Assembly: GCA_024196135.1 (NCBI GenBank) | Contig: JAMQCK010000303.1 | Coordinates: forward strand, 1 to 29,645 | Origin: Pleurotus ostreatus/Saccharomyces cerevisiae fusant | Lineage: Eukaryota > Opisthokonta | Length of the DNA: 29,645 nt | Reading direction: 5' to 3' | Shown here: positions 9,492-19,888 of the stretch, in pieces | Layout: each line of letters begins with the position of its first letter | Numbering within the stretch: the stretch's first letter is position 1 | Notes under the pieces: generated by a model | What the model was told of the DNA's origin: nothing | Seen by the model: only the letters and a program-made list of their open reading frames with translations | Databases searched by the model: none | Program-made: the position numbers and the translations under genes

Positions 9492-10254
9492 GATGCGTGA
9501 GTTGTAGACGTGAGATGGAATGTAGTAGGCGGATGAGAGAACAGACTGTCGCACACTGCGTCCTTAAGTACTCCTCCGACCTTGGTCGTACCGCACCCAA
9601 CCTGCTTCTCGTCTATCCTTGGTCCTGGGAGGCCCAGTATGCACGGCAACGCGGCGGAGGTCGTAAAGGGCACTCGTGAATTACCGAGTGGACCCACAAA
9701 GCGGCCTGCCAACCGTCAGTGATCCTGCTAGTGACGTCGCCAACGACAAGGAGTGGGCCCACATGGGCATACCAACGAATTCTGAATGCTCGAGCAGGTC
9801 TTCTCTTTCGCCCTCGGGATCGATGCGTACAATGGCAGAAGTTCCGGACCATGAACGACCGCGGCGGTGTGTACAGCCGCATCTCCGCAAACTCGTGGAG
9901 GTGGTGACCGGTAAGTTCGAGACGGACAGGTGACGACCGCGTCGGCCGCGGGGTATCCAGGCGAAAGCGGGCCTCGAGCAACGTGCCACAGTCTCGGAGA
10001 CCACGACCATCTCATCCTCGACCAACTTGCCGATGAAACCTCTGCTGCATATGTACAGCCAGCCGCAGCTGCCCGCGGCCCCGCGGGTTGTCGACTGAGG
10101 GATTATTCGATCAGCCTCAATCCGAACTCCCGCAGGTCAAGTTCAAGTTGTCATCGGGTAGCGTCCCCGTGTTGCAAGTAAGAATACCAGTACAATCCAG
10201 TGCAAAACGCGGTACATCACCAGTAAGAAAAGACACAAATTGTCAGATGAATGT
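9492..10254. other. intergenic, no gene seen
   Basis: This stretch lies between the start of the secreted-protein gene and the stop of the peptide transporter. Several short frames overlap on both strands with no family motif or consistent splice chain. A TTAAGG-containing AT-rich spot near 9572 is about 80 bases upstream of the secreted-protein ATG and might serve its promoter. Confidence 0.5.
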
Positions 10255-13002
10255 CTAGGCATCCGCCAGCTTCTTCTCCACTACAGCCGCCTCGGCGTCG
10301 GCCTTGGTCACTGCTTGCCGCTGAGTCTCCATGTTCGACAGGTCGACCTCGCCGGCGCCCACGTCGCGGAAGAACCAGTAGTTCGCGATGGCGGCGAGCA
10401 GGTTGGCCGCGCCGATGCCAACGAAGGGCCAGATGAGGTTGGCTGCAGGAGCATAAGCGCGAGAAGGCAGGAAGACATACGGACTACGCACGGTCATTGA
10501 AGGCAGGAGAGCAGATCTCGACGATGGCCGACGATAGTGCGCTCATAAGGAACACGATGGCAATAACAAGACCCTTCATGTTAGCCGGTGTGAGGTTGTA
10601 TGCCCTAGGAGTCGTGTCAAGAAGACTTCTTGAACGTTTGCATGAACCGAACGTACATCTCGTATGCTGAGAAGCGCTTCGTGAGTTTGAGGGTACTCGG
10701 AATGGTTGGGAGAACTCACAAGTCACTGAAATGAGGATACCGCCCATGGGCTGGAGCCAGTCTATATCGCATAAATATACGACTCTGAATCCTGACGGCT
10801 TCGAACTCACAGATGGGAAGGACTGCCCACGCCGACTGTAGTCGCGTTTAGACCATGCTCAATAAGATGAAAGAGCGAACTCACGATAGGCGACACGCCA
10901 CTGCCAACGGCGCACTCCGTGGCGTGGTAGCCGCACGGCGACGTCTCGTAGACCTGCCACTGCAGTATCGCAGAGATGATCATGATCACGACGCCGAAGA
11001 GATAGCCTAGGTGAAGGATTCAGGACCAAGTCGGCACTGCACAGGTCATCCGACGTACCGACGCAAACTAAGGGTGGCGGTCAGTTCAGGCAGATCATCT
11101 CAATGAGAGACGGGTACGTACTCCTCCTGACGGGCGAGAAGTTGAAGCCCAACTTGCGCAACGTCGGATAAAGCCAGTAGTTGTAGATCGGAATCGTCAC
11201 CACCGTGCTGATGGGGCTGCGGAGGAACGTCAGCCATCGTCAACGAAAAGTGTCAAGCGTACTTGAAGTTGCTCAACAAGTCGTTCGGCAGCCCGTTCGT
11301 CGTCATACTCCCCGCCATGTTGGTGATGATCGAGTTCAGCCCGCCATCCGCGAGCGCCCAGATGGGCTGAAAGAGGAAGATCTTGCACGCGATGACCGTC
11401 ACGCGCAGGTCGTCGACGAACTTGTCTACAATGTTCATGAGTAAGGCAGCCGCGTGATACATAAACTACGAAAACTCACCATCCCACTTGATCTTCGCTA
11501 GCAACCCAGTCGCCTTTGGCGACTCATCCTGCGCGATAACGCTGGGCTTCGCCTGCTCCCAAAGCGCATCGCCGCCCTTGAAGCCGGTGACGATACCGGC
11601 GCGCGTCCACATAATCTTGACGGCCTTGAAGGCGTCGAGGGTTTCCGCGCCCTTGGGAGGGTAGAGGATGAGACGCGACTGAACCCAGAGCAATCCGATG
11701 GGCATGATGAGGTAGAAGATGCCGGGCGTGAGGCTGGTGGCGCAATGAGTGTCAATCAGAGTGGAGGGTGATGACAGGCCAACATACTATGCAAGCCAGA
11801 ACCCGATACGCTTCTCCGAGTAGGTAGTCGCGATGGAGAAGAACGCGCCAATGTTCACAGCCCAATAGTACAACTTTTCGCAGGATCAGCGTACGGGCAC
11901 ATCTGAAGCAGAAACAGCACGCACATGCAGCATCGTCTCCACCGTGACCTTGGGGTCGACAATGACCTTCTCACCCGACTTCAGCGTCTTCACCTGCTGC
12001 GTCTTGATAGGGCACTGGTCGGCGATGATGGGTGCGATGCTGCACGCAATATCGATCAGTAGCGCCACGGTGGAATATTGATCCAACATACCAAGGCTTG
12101 ATGAAGCCTGTAGCAAAGGCCAGGATGAGCATGCCAATGATGAAGGCGGCGATCGCATGGCCCTCTGAGATGACGTCCGGAATAGCAGCAATGACTAGCA
12201 GGACATGGCCCACGAAGCCGAAGAGGATACCCCACCAGAGCGTCTTGAGCTAAAGAAGATTGTGAGCAAGGGGAACATGTTGGAAGATAAGGCATCACTT
12301 ACACGACCAAGCTTCATGTCCGCAATCATGCCACCAAGCATGGGCGTCACGTACGCCAGGAAGCTGGAGCACGAGTCAGGACCTGCTCCGTTCGTGGTCA
12401 ACCGAATAAGACGTACTTGAACAATGTCACGAGCGCCGTCGCGGTCTGCAACCCAAGTCCCAGCGCGCCCGCCGAGGCCTGAGTGCCAGCAGCCGGTGCG
12501 CCGGCGCCGTTACCTCCCACGGGAAGAGGCCTAGAGAGCACGTCAGAAAGTTGCTGACCTGACCAGGAAGTCATACTCACCGCTGAATAAAATTTGTGAA
12601 GACACCGCTAACGCCATAGTACGACGCGCGCTCCGCAAGCTCGACCCCGCAGACGACATAGGAGGACCTTGGTACGCGATCAGCAATAGAAATTCCCCTA
12701 TAACCTAGCTCACTTACCACGGAATCGGCGCAGACACATGGCGCAGCCTTGCCTTCTCTTCGTCAGTCGGCGCGCGGCCGTCCTCGTCCGCCTCTGTAAT
12801 CGCGACGGTGTGCAGGATGTTGTGGTCCTTCTTGATGTCCTCGACCGACGCGTTCGCGTGATGCTCGGTGGGCACGATCACGCCCTCCCCATCGTTCACC
12901 TCGCCAGCGGACTGGATGTAGTCACGAGTGGGGTCCACGTCGGCTAGTAGGACTCAGTCAGCATCTCCTCCTCCCACCTAGACCCGCAAAACACATACCC
13001 AT
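10255..13002 (-). CDS. proton-coupled oligopeptide transporter (POT/PTR2 family)
   Basis: Eighteen exons on the minus strand: 13002-12999, 12943-12718, 12667-12581, 12530-12417, 12363-12303, 12249-12092, 12039-11925, 11873-11788, 11733-11480, 11425-11263, 11216-11122, 11067-11059, 11006-10885, 10835-10811, 10761-10720, 10666-10657, 10604-10492, 10442-10255. The product has 623 residues with all phases consistent. It should import di- and tripeptides with protons at the plasma membrane. Diagnostic motifs are VELAERASYYG (ExxER motif, 86-90), AYVTPMLGGMIAD, IAPIIADQ, YYWAVNIGAF and SYEMAYNLTPANMKGLV. The first exon contributes only ATGG. Both ends are hydrophilic and presumably cytosolic. The start choice gives MADVDPTRDYIQ. 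The gene is divergent from the D-amino acid oxidase. Confidence 0.93.
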
Positions 13003-13554
13003 CCTTACGCGCGCTCCGGACTCCCTGAACGAACGGGCGACACCGTCCAGACCGCGCCCTCCCCTGCGTATATGTACACCATCGGCTTCACTTCGCGCAC
13101 CGCTATCGTCGCAGAAGGTCGAAGATCTTCAGGAGACACGCCCGTGAGCGAGAGGCGCGTTATCAGCGAGACAGGCGCCTTCGATAACCGCACCTGCGGC
13201 GGCTGCATGTGATAGTGGAGGAGCGCCGACGGAGAAACGGGCGCCTCCGATTCGCTCGCGCGCCCTCGCCATCCCACACGGCGCCCGACGACAATAGAGA
13301 ACAATAGACGAGGTCGGCGGCGTCGTCGGTAACATCGAGCTCGGAATAGAGCCACCAGTCAGTCAATGGACCTCCTAATTGGTTTCTCCCCGCGTCGTGG
13401 GCGTAGGTCCGATATCGACGTCCGTCCCTCGACGGACTTCAGTCAGTTACCACCATCTCGCGAGTGCTGCTGACCGGGGCGGTGGTTCGTTCTCGAAGGG
13501 ATATATAACGAGGTTATCGCGCACAGGGTCGGGATACGCTTAGAAGAAGCAGAT
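13003..13554. promoter_or_regulatory. shared divergent promoter with GATA-type sites and a TATA box
   Basis: 552 bases separate the transporter ATG (minus) and the oxidase ATG (plus). A TATATAA box lies at 13502-13508, about 50 bases before the oxidase ATG. Four HGATAR sequences, the binding pattern of fungal nitrogen GATA activators, are at 13160-13165 (reverse), 13182-13187, 13210-13215 and 13514-13519 (reverse). About 1.6 would be expected by chance for this length, so the excess is modest. Functions of both flanking genes make nitrogen control reasonable, but that is inference. Confidence 0.45.
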
Positions 13555-14798
13555 ATGCCTAGGGTAACCATCGTCGGAGCGGGTGAGTGGTACCTGGGTT
13601 TATTGCTGGTGGCGCTGACTGAGGGGGAACAGGCGTGTTCGGATTGACGATCGCCGAGTCGCTGCCCCTGCACTACGATGTCACGATCGTCGCGCGCGAT
13701 ATGCCAGGGGATGCGGATACGCTGGACTGGGCAAGTCCATGGTGCGTGATGACGCTCAACTGGGAGGCGAAGTGGCTGACGCGAGTCCAGGGCGGGCGCG
13801 GGGTGGGGAGGTGGAACGGGAGCAAGTCCGGAGGAGATCGAGATCCTGAGGGCCAGCTGGCGGTACTTCTGGGAACTATCAGGGACCTGCCCGGCAGAGT
13901 CGACAGTCAAAGTGCGCACCAATTCCCCTAAGCCTGTACTCCCACTAATCTCGCCCTCACAGCGCATCAAAGCCGTCTACATCCGCGACAACAAGGACAC
14001 CGACGAGGACATCTGGTGGCGGGGCATGATGCCCGACTACCGCGTCATGGACCCCTCCGAGCTCCCTGCCAGCGCCGGCGCGAAGATCGCGATCACATAC
14101 ACCAGCATGGTCATGGTCGCGCCGCGCTACATCGAGTGGCTGCGGAAGCGCGTCGAGGCGAAGGGGGTGAAGTTCGTGCGCGCCACTGTGTCGTCGTTCG
14201 ACGAGTTCCGCACGCCGTCAGACAAGTTTGGCCCTGTGCCGGACGTGCTGATCAACGCTACGGGGAACGGCGCGCGGGAGCTGGTGGGGGACCCCGATGT
14301 CGAGCCTATTCGCGGGCAGACGATCCTTCTTCGCGATACGGACGGCCAGTTGTCGAAGCAGATGATGCTGCGCTCGGGCAACGACTACTGCTACATCATC
14401 CCTCGACTGGACGGCACTGTGATCATTGGCGGAATCAAGGACCATGGGAGCACGTAAGTCGAGGTCGGCGACAATCGTAAACCTCCATTGACGCGCTGCA
14501 TAGGTCCCCCGAGATTAGTCCCGAGCAGAAATTGGACATATGCAAGCGCGCTCACGAACTGAATCCCCTCATCCCCACCGATCCCTCCAAACTCGACGTC
14601 GTACGCGACATTGTCGGCCTACGTCCAGGGCGTAGAAGTGGTCTACGCGTCGACAGCGAGATCGTCGATGGATTAAAGCTCGTGCACGCATACGGCGCTA
14701 GCGGAGGCGGCTTTGCACTTTCTGCTGGAGTCGGCCGCAAGTGCGCATCGCTGGTGGACGCGTTGCTGAATCCGGCGGGCCCGTTGAAGCCGTACTGA
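13555..14798 (+). CDS. D-amino acid oxidase (FAD)
   Basis: Five exons, 13555-13582, 13633-13741, 13791-13911, 13963-14453 and 14504-14798, encode 347 residues. The enzyme oxidises D-amino acids to 2-oxo acids, ammonia and H2O2. Seen: an N-terminal dinucleotide fold VTIVGAGVFGLTIAESL (GxGxxG at 8-13), DWASPWAGAGWG, VLINATGNGARELVG, the active-site region DYCYIIPRLDGTVIIGG, GLRPGRRSGLRVD (the Arg in GLRP binds the substrate carboxylate in known enzymes), and HAYGASGGGFALSAGVG near the end. Length matches yeast enzymes. The C-terminus is GPLKPY, with no SKL-type peroxisomal signal, unlike many fungal homologues. The neighbouring peptide transporter could supply substrates. Confidence 0.94.
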
Positions 14799-15102
14799 CA
14801 GTAAATGTGTTGGACATTGGTGCGAATCCAATATGTATATTGTTGGGAAGGAGAAGCAGGTATCATGTAAAGCAACAGGTAGCGAGACTGGGAACACTGT
14901 ATGGCCCTCCCAGCTATCTTCGACGTCGCGGTCAAGTTGCAGTGATTGGCGCCAAGGCTGGCACGCATTCCACGTGCTCTCCGCGGGGACTGCCGAGCTG
15001 CGCTCAAGCGCTCAAATGTCGCCGCTCAGGCAGTACTAGTGATTTGTTTGCGGATTTGCGAGGCATAAAGAGGTAATGATGATTATAGAAGTAGCAAGCA
15101 AA
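14799..15102. other. intergenic between convergent genes
   Basis: 304 bases lie between the stop codons of the oxidase and the first RING paralogue. No gene or repeat was seen; presumably it holds both 3' ends. Confidence 0.6.
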
Positions 15103-16145
15103 TTACTTGTAAAGTATCGTCATGAAGAAGGGACCAAAGAGTTCTGCAATAAGCAAAGTAATAGCCAGGGACTTCCAATTTGCGCACGAACTCTGTATCG
15201 TATTCCGTTGTTCCTAAGAAATAAGCCGAAGAGGATGAGCCCCTGTGCAGCGAGCCAATAAATGAGTATACCGTAACGTCTTGGACCTGCGCCTGCAGAA
15301 GATCTACTTTATGGACCAGCGCTGCCGACTACGAAGCACTGTCAGCAATCGTTGTCCACAAACAAGATAGCACGCCACTCGCCTTCTCCGTCTCCGCCTC
15401 CAAGCAGTTCCTGCAAGCGGCGAGGGCTTCTATCTTGAGCCTCCCACTTTCTTCGCTCTCTTGTATCAGTTGTTGCTTGACTTCGACCAGCCTATTGAGT
15501 AGCCTCTTCTCGTTCTCTACCGCTTCGACGAGGGCAGAGCGGGCGTCTACCGAGAGACGCAGTTGTTCACGCTCAGACAACGCTATGCGGCAGTCAATGA
15601 GCACAGCATTGACCTGCCCGAGGATCGCCTGAGCGATCAACGTCAGATCTTCGTATCATGCATGAGTGATAAAGAAAGCGCACCTGGAAGGTATCATAGT
15701 CGGAGGGTGGCCGCGTCGAGAGAGCTTCCAACTCATTGCGAGCACGCTCGACTCTGCTGTCGAGCGTATCCTCTGAGACGGCGGCATTGGTGTTATCTTC
15801 CTCGATACGGCCAACGCGGTTGCTTGTTTCGACCAGTGGGTCCGGCGGGGCAGCATCGGACGAGGTGGTCGTCGCAGCTTCAGGTTCATGCACCCCGTCA
15901 TCGAAAAACAGCTCAGTGATGCCACGCGGCTGGCGAACAGCGCGCGCCCGACACGTTGGACATCGTACCCATAGCTGTTGCTCTGCGCATCTCGCACAGA
16001 TGTGGTCACCTGTATAAGTTCAATAAATTACTCCAGTTACGCGAATGTAAAGCATCAAACAGAACTTACCGCACGCAGGAAAGATCTTCACACTTGCGGG
16101 CGGTCCGTAACTTTCACTACACACGGGGCACTCGAAGGAGGGCAT
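15103..16145 (-). CDS. RING finger / coiled coil / membrane protein, paralogue 1
   Basis: Exons 16145-16070, 16009-15684, 15628-15379, 15321-15272 and 15213-15103 give 270 residues. The N-terminal RING reads C6-C9, C25, H28, C30-C33, C42-C45 (MPSFECPVC ... QLWVRCPTC), with a Trp before CP as in E2-binding RINGs. A Pro/Thr/Asp-rich linker follows, then a long coiled coil (about 137-240, e.g. VENEKRLLNRLVEVKQQL), and a hydrophobic C-terminal helix SLAITLLIAELFGPFFMTIL with only LYK after it. It is probably a membrane-tethered E3 ubiquitin ligase; target and membrane are unknown. Donor gtggcg of intron 3 is unusual but restores the heptads. RING spacing C-x2-H-x-C differs from C-x-H-x2-C in its sisters. 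Confidence 0.87.
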
Positions 16146-16753
16146 GGTGGGCGTGGTTTACTTGGCTCGAGCACCAGATCCGTACGCGTATTGAGCAGTC
16201 AGAGAGAGGAGCTCATAAGTCAGTTTCAGATGGTCTTTTGAATCACTGCACGTGGTGTGGCAGACAACCACCGGCAACAACCTCTTGAGGTCGAACAAGA
16301 GACGGACTTGGGGTGGGCGGGAAAGTGGGGCGCTCAGAGATGGCACAGTTTCAAGAAAACGTAGGCGCAGAGGCTCAATCGCCGGAATGCGCGGAAGGAG
16401 TCAAAAGTGACGAAGGGGAGGTGGAGGTTCGGGTCAACAAGCGAGTGTCCAAAAGCGGAACAATGGACGGCCTGGTGGCCTCTCTCGGTGATTGCCGTTC
16501 GATTTGGTTCCGGCGCCCATCGCAATGGCCAGAGCATGTCGTCTCCCGGAAGCCCGGCGCTGACTGCCACTGTCCCCTTCATTGTCTTGAGAGTCGCTCT
16601 GGACTTCTTGTATTAGAGTGACAACGAAGTTGAGGGACAAGTTCATTCGAGTCCGCAAGCCTCGACCCCGAGCCTGAGATTAATTTGCCATTCAGGACCG
16701 ATGATAGCTCCCCGTTATTGTACATATACTGACAGAAAAGCGTCACACATATT
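16146..16753. promoter_or_regulatory. intergenic, promoter side of RING paralogue 1
   Basis: 608 bases between paralogues 1 and 2. No gene is supported. A stretch at 16426-16460 containing CAACAAGCGAGTGTCC resembles 21122-21157 upstream of paralogue 4. Confidence 0.5.
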
Positions 16754-17899
16754 TCAGATGAAAGGCTCTACCAGAAACAGCGCGAGACGGAACAAGGCAA
16801 TGAACAAGATTGCGAGTCCAAAGAAGATTATGAGGCACAGGTCCAACAATCGACTGGCCCAAGTCTGTCGCGGAGTCGTCAGCTTCCGGTCATCGCTATA
16901 CGCTCTTGTGTCTGCACTTACCCTGCGTCCGCAGCCCTCCAGCTTTAGCACCAGCGCGCGGTTCTGTTCCGTCAGTAGTTTGACCGCATTGTCACGATCA
17001 TCAATGTCGCGCTTCATCGCATGTACATCACTCTCCAATGCTTCGGCGCGCCTAATCCAAGTGTTCGTCTGTGACGCAACGTTGTTAATTTTCATTCTTG
17101 AGATATAGAGTAGACGCGATCCACGTACATCGTTCGCCGACGCACATAGCGCGTCCCGCAACATCAAATTCTCCTCCGTCCGGTCCTTCGTGCGGCCTTC
17201 CGCGGCGCGTAACGCAACCTGCGCCGTGTGCAGACTGCTTGCCAGCTGCCTTTTCTCGCCCCCTAGGACCTGAACACGCGCGCGAAGCTGGTCAACGCAA
17301 ACCACCAGGGTCGCGCGACTTTCCGCCAGGTGGGCGCACTCGGTGAGCAGTGCGACCAGGCTCGGACGCAGGCCGCGGTCAACGGTGCGAAAGATGTCAA
17401 ATATTTCCGCCTGTGAGAGAGTTATACAGGCCTGCTCAAATAAATGGATGAGATAGCGTACTTACCCTCGTCGTACTGTTCAAGTGGGAGGTGTCTCCCA
17501 AGGCCTCGAGCGCGATGCATGCTTCCTCAGCGCCGGCGCCGAGTCCATCATCCACGCTGCCCACAGTGTTGTCTACATCGCTCTCCGCGGCCTCAGCCTC
17601 GAGTGGCTGAGGGAGGATAACAGTCGCTGCAGCTGCCTGAGGCGAAATATGGACGAAAATCCGTCCAAATACCGGCCTTGGCTTGTCCTCATCAGCGGCC
17701 AGCATGCGGCACGTCGGGCACCTGACCCATTCCCTCTGTCGCCAGCATCCTGCGCAGAGGCAATGTCCTGAGAGAAAGAGGAAGAATCAGTACGGGAAGC
17801 CTCACGTAACAAAGGCGACGAACCACAGACAACAAAGAAGACAGCCTCTTCAGGGAACGCGAAGCTTTCCAAACAGACCGGACAGTCGGCAGTAGACAT
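16754..17899 (-). CDS. RING finger / coiled coil / membrane protein, paralogue 2
   Basis: Exons 17899-17824, 17767-17466, 17410-17129, 17068-16922 and 16864-16754 give 305 residues, all GT-AG with matching phases. The C3HC4 RING is canonical: MSTADCPVC, then VVCGHCLCAGC and REWVRCPTC. An acidic Ala/Glu-rich linker leads to an extended coiled coil (about 105-265, with QLRARVQVLGGEKRQLASSL and DIDDRDNAVKLLTEQNRALV). The last exon is a strong membrane helix, LIIFFGLAILFIALFRLALF, near the C-terminus. Predicted role: E3 ubiquitin ligase anchored by its tail, RING facing the cytosol. The last exon is 111 bases, the same as in paralogue 1. A TTTATAAG box sits about 104 bases upstream of the ATG. 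Confidence 0.9.
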
Positions 17900-18444
17900 G
17901 ATGGGAGACGTGCCGCAAGTATGGATGGGCAGACTAGACACCGTGTGGGGAGGCAGCGGAACGCACAACTTGAAGAGGAGAGCTCATTGCGTCTCGGGGC
18001 GCTTATAAATGAGGCACGAAAAGGGCCACACAATCGATGCAAAGGTATGCCGCGACCATGGCCACCCTAAGAAGGACACCAGTATCGGTACGCGCGCTAA
18101 GCCAGCGTTCTTGGGATCAAAGGCGAAAAGTCAAATCTGAGTCAAGGTTCGGCCCCGCAACTGACCAGGGGCGAAAACAGCTTCCTTCGAAAGCCCTTGA
18201 AGGTGTGCGCTGACTAGTGTAGGTGCTTTGGTATGGTCTGTAGCATCTACTCGAGAGATGGCATCAGAAGACGGCCGAGTTAGCGCGAGAGGCCGCTGTA
18301 CAATGAATGGAAGAAAGCAAGGCGAGTTGCGCACGTGGTGCTGAGAATGCTTCCAATCGGCATTCGCCGATGTCACGGTTGAACTGTGGTTGTAATGAGG
18401 TCCATACAAAGCAGATTGCGAGGCGCCCAGCATCGGCGGACATC
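17900..18444. other. intergenic between RING paralogues 2 and 3
   Basis: 545 bases. The right-hand part holds the 3' region of paralogue 3. A TATA-like TTTATAAG (minus strand) lies at 18002-18009. No gene was seen. Confidence 0.5.
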
Positions 18445-19522
18445 TTATTGTATCAAGCGCATCTGATTTATAATGTATGTGATGCATATAATGACGGAGA
18501 ATATTGTGATCATGGCGCACGCGCTAAGGAGCCAGAGTCTTCTGGCGTTGGACTGGGCGTATGTGAGTATTTGAATCTGCGTGAGCGCGGGGAACTCACC
18601 TGTTGGAGCTTATCCTTGTGATCAGTCAGGACCTTGACATATGCCTCCAATTTCGCGTAGTCCCCATCTCGCTCTAGCTTCTCACGTTCCAGTCGAATCA
18701 ATCTCGGAGTCAACGTTGTAACCTGTGAGGGGGTTGTTTAACACTTCGCGCTTGCTAACATCCCGCGACAAGATAAGCTCACTTTATCCCTTGCCTCCTT
18801 CAGGGCATTCCTGCAAACCACAAGTTCGTTTTCCTTGCGTCTCTGAATCTCCTCACTGGCACGAAGCATTGTCCCAGAGAGCTCGCGGAGATCGGATAGA
18901 CGTTTGTTGTCCCGCTCCAGTGCCGCCATGCGTTCGCCGCGAAGATCATGGTCAGCGCGGACGCGGTGGTGATGGTTCCGAAGCCTTAGATGTGCCGTGC
19001 GGAAGTGTTGAACAGCAACGTAGGCGTCGCGAATGACGATCTGGGCAAGATCGGTTGAGAGTCAAAAGTTAGCGGATTGATCTTGGATCAATCTGCGTAC
19101 CTTCGCGGCATCATCATGGTCGAGGGACGGCCATTCTGAAAGTGACTGTAATGCATTACAGGCCTTTTCTGCCTCGGCGTCAGCGTAATCCTCAACGGAA
19201 TCGACACGACTGGGATCAATGCTCCTCAACGAGCCTGAACCAAGTGAGCCAGCCGCGGACGCAAGGTCTTCCGCATCTCCCGTCAGCTGCACGAAGATTC
19301 GACGAGCAGGCTGCGTGGTACTCGCGCGACAGGACGGACACCTGGTCCACGTCTGCTGCTGAGCGCACGTCGCACAGATGCCATGGCCTACAGCATGTAT
19401 CTATGAGCTTTTCTGGCAAGTACGAGAGGGCGAAGCGAAGCCTCACCGCAAGCAGGGAAGAAGGCACCGTCCTTCGGGAACTCAAAGCTCTCGATGCAGA
19501 CAGGACATTCAGCGGTCAGCAT
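18445..19522 (-). CDS. RING finger / coiled coil / membrane protein, paralogue 3
   Basis: Exons 19522-19447, 19387-19101, 19040-18783, 18722-18600 and 18552-18445 give 283 residues. The RING is canonical: MLTAECPVC, PACGHGICATC, QQTWTRCPSC. The linker is Ser/Asp-rich, followed by a coiled coil from about 120 to 245 (RMAALERDNKRLSDLREL, RLIRLEREKLERDGDYAKL). The last exon encodes RRLWLLSACAMITIFSVIIC and more hydrophobic residues, then NQMRLIQ. The start of that exon was placed at acceptor acgcccag, because it restores the membrane helix; the nearer acceptor ccagaag would end the protein after four residues. Function as in the sister genes: a presumed tail-anchored ubiquitin ligase. Confidence 0.88.
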
Positions 19523-19888
19523 GGTAAGACAGAGCTGCGCGGTGGCCGTTCAGGTCAAGCCAGTTGGGCTGCGATTGGTTACGTACATGTCGTGATTCAA
19601 CATAGTCGTGAGAACTGGCCACAAGGCGCTCACTGATCATGAGAAGAAGACCCAAGTTCGTCTTCAACACTTCACCTCGATGGGGAGCGCACCTTACAAG
19701 GCTATATGTATTCTGCATTCGGCACTTGCGAAGGAGCAACGCATGAGCAACTCGACGATCATATCCGATATCGTGAAGGAAAGATGAAGAACATGTTGTA
19801 TTCAACTCTCGGCTCCGAGACTTAATCACATGCTTCGGCATCCGCCGAAGTTCACTCGTGGTGAACAGAACGAGCAACATGCGCGCGG
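19523..19888. other. intergenic between RING paralogues 3 and 4
   Basis: 366 bases, with no gene seen. It should hold the promoter of paralogue 3 (a CATATAG box lies about 180 bases upstream) and the 3' end of paralogue 4. Confidence 0.5.

Noticed and set aside
13443..13970. 175-codon minus-strand frame opposite the D-amino acid oxidase start
   Set aside because: Antisense to a well-supported spliced gene, with Arg/Pro/Ser-rich composition typical of a shadow.
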